NCBI RefSeq assembly: GCF_000018545.1
Contig: NC_012587.1
Coordinates: 930,001 to 994,000, forward strand
Direction of reading: 5' to 3'
DNA length: 64,000 nucleotides
Source: Sinorhizobium fredii NGR234
Lineage (GTDB): Bacteria > Pseudomonadota > Alphaproteobacteria > Rhizobiales > Rhizobiaceae
This document shows positions 62,956 through 64,000 of the stretch, piece by piece; the first letter of the stretch is position 1, and every line of letters begins with the position of its first letter. The notes beneath the pieces were generated by a model, which saw nothing but the letters and a program-made list of their open reading frames with translations, was not told the DNA's origin and did no database searches. The translations under genes were made by a program, and so were the position numbers.

Positions 62956-62964
62956 CTAGACTAG
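62956..62964. repeat. Right target-site duplication CTAGACTAG
   Basis: Exact copy of 61285-61293, next to the right inverted repeat of the IS. Confidence 0.8.
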
Positions 62965-63065
62965 AAGCGACGTCTCGCGCGTCCAGTTACACTTGCCGTG
63001 ATCGATGGGGTGCGGTGTGGCTTTCGCGGCATTGATCTTACGAGGCAGGCCGGTGCCTCTAGCCA

Positions 63066-63120
63066 ATCTCCCCCCTTGTGGGGGAGATGCCCGGCAGGGC
63101 AGAGGGGGTGTTACGCCCTC
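63066..63120 (-). repeat. Rhizobial palindromic repeat, right copy
   Basis: 55-bp element, reverse complement of the left copy at 61237-61281, with an extra self-pairing block (TCTCCCCC / GGGGGAGA) around CTTGT. It lies 25 bp after the purN stop on the minus strand and may terminate that transcript. Confidence 0.85.
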
Positions 63121-63145
63121 TGCCCGTGTGCAAGAGTCGGGCGTA

Positions 63146-63811
63146 TCAGATGGCAGGAGAAATCAGCGCGCCTGAGGCGTCGCCGACCGCATGGCTGACA
63201 GCGCGCCCGTCCTTCATTTCCACCTGGCCCTCGGCGACCAGCCTGAGCGCCAGCGGATAGGTCTTGTGCTCCACCGTCAGCACGCGTGCGGCAAGCGTCT
63301 CCGGCGTGTCGCCGGCAAGAATCGGCACGGCGGCCTGGGCGACGATCGGGCCGTCGTCCATGGCTTCGGTTACGAAATGCACGCTGCAGCCGGCAAGCTT
63401 CATGCCGGCCTCGAGCGCGCGCTGATGCGTGTTGAGCCCCGGGAAGAGCGGCAGCAGCGACGGATGGATGTTGAGGATCCGGCCCTCGTGGCGCTGGATG
63501 AAGGCTGCGGACAGCAGGCGCATGTAGCCGGCAAGGCAGATGATGTCCGGTTGCAGCCGGTCGAGTTCTGCGAGGATCGCCGCCTCGTGGGCTTCCTTGC
63601 TGGGGAAATCCTTGCGGACGAAGGAAAAGGTCGGAATGCCGAGTGCTGCCGCCTTGGCGAGGCCGCCGGCCTCCGCCTTGTCGGCGATGACGGCAATGAT
63701 CTCGGCCGGGAAATCCGGGTCAGCCGCAGCCTTCGCCAGCGACAGCATGTTGGACCCGCCGCCCGAGATGAAGACGACGACCTTTTTCTTCCTGGCGGCG
63801 GCGAGGCTCAT
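63146..63811 (-). CDS. purN: Phosphoribosylglycinamide formyltransferase
   Basis: Third step of purine synthesis: formyl transfer from 10-formyl-THF to GAR. 221 residues with FISGGGSNM at the N-terminus, the catalytic Asn-x-His in [14 protein letters not shown], and Asp in [10 protein letters not shown]. Start ATG at 63811 overlaps the purM stop by 4 bp (ATGA), the common purM-purN arrangement. Confidence 0.96.
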   Translation of the reverse strand: MSLAAARKKKVVVFISGGGSNMLSLAKAAADPDFPAEIIAVIADKAEAGGLAKAAALGIPTFSFVRKDFPSKEAHEAAILAELDRLQPDIICLAGYMRLLSAAFIQRHEGRILNIHPSLLPLFPGLNTHQRALEAGMKLAGCSVHFVTEAMDDGPIVAQAAVPILAGDTPETLAARVLTVEHKTYPLALRLVAEGQVEMKDGRAVSHAVGDASGALISPAI

Positions 63812-64000
63812 AGGGCGAGGCTGCCCTTGTAGATCGTGCCCGGCGCACCGTCCTGCCGCGCCACCATGCGGCCGAGCCTGAAGACCGTTTCGCCTTCGCC
63901 CGCCAGAACCGCCGCGACCCTGTCGGCTTCCTCCGCCGGAACGACGGCGATCATGCCGACGCCACAGTTGAAGGTGCGCAGCATCTCGTTGGCGGCGACG
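63808..64000 (-). CDS. purM: Phosphoribosylformylglycinamidine cyclo-ligase, C-terminal end (partial)
   Basis: The last 63 codons and stop are present; the rest is outside the window. Reading the minus strand gives [20 protein letters not shown] and ends in YKGSLAL followed by TGA, the well-known PurM C-terminus. It overlaps purN by 4 bp. PurM closes the imidazole ring to form AIR. Confidence 0.93.
   Translation of the reverse strand, partial: VAANEMLRTFNCGVGMIAVVPAEEADRVAAVLAGEGETVFRLGRMVARQDGAPGTIYKGSLAL

Overview
The window is a GC-rich chromosomal segment of an alphaproteobacterium, most like Sinorhizobium/Ensifer or a near relative in the Rhizobiaceae. Three things point there: the order rpsF-rpsR-(DUF2232)-rplI-dnaB-...-alr-radA-cvpA-purF; an mprF/lpiA-acvB pair; and several short palindromic repeats of the kind scattered through rhizobial genomes. 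Almost everything is vertically inherited housekeeping sequence. No tRNA, rRNA, CRISPR array, prophage or conjugative module was seen.

Layout. 1-2.8 kb: end of an Atm1-type ABC exporter, then psd-pssA (phosphatidylethanolamine synthesis), closed by a bidirectional terminator. 2.9-8.7 kb (minus strand): alr, radA, cvpA, purF and an SDR gene. 8.8-10.8 kb (plus strand): an AraC-type regulator with azlC-azlD (branched-chain amino-acid export), ending in a palindromic repeat and lying between dnaB and alr. 11-15.3 kb (minus): rpsF-rpsR-DUF2232-rplI-dnaB. 15.6-17 kb: a Cys-rich copper-storage-type protein and an aldo/keto reductase. 17.4-24.3 kb (plus): fabD-fabG-acpP-fabF-mltG-yicC-gmk. 24.3-32 kb (minus): lptF-lptG-lptD-surA-pdxA-rsmA, in which outer-membrane assembly genes are tightly overlapped. 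32.3-38.4 kb: pepA-holC, a palindromic repeat, a sugar 1-dehydrogenase, a GNAT protein and an ABC-F ATPase.

38.7-50.4 kb: a small secreted protein; an unusual 885-residue adenylation/carrier/acyltransferase fusion; DinB; a GST; ndk; a CGNR regulator with a lipoprotein; an orphan LivH-type permease; pgsA-moaD-moaE; uvrC with a FolM-like SDR. 50.7-57.1 kb: an Omp25-type porin, a second GST, a secreted Cys protein translationally coupled to an RNase T2 lipoprotein, rlmJ, an orphan molybdopterin oxidoreductase and a NudK-type Nudix hydrolase. 57.2-61.2 kb: mprF/lpiA-acvB, the lysyl-phosphatidylglycerol synthesis and turnover pair. 61.2-63.1 kb: two facing repeat elements with a complete insertion sequence between them. 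63.1-64 kb: purN and the 3' end of purM.

How it fits together: phospholipid synthesis (psd, pssA, pgsA, mprF), fatty-acid synthesis (fabD/G/F, acpP) and LPS export (lptD/F/G, surA) make this region heavily envelope-directed. It also carries translation, replication and purine genes. The strongest candidate for something little described is the single-polypeptide adenylation/carrier/AT3 protein at 39.2-41.9 kb. Next are a translationally coupled secreted-protein/RNase T2 pair and a two-hairpin intergenic repeat whose two copies show compensatory changes in their stems.
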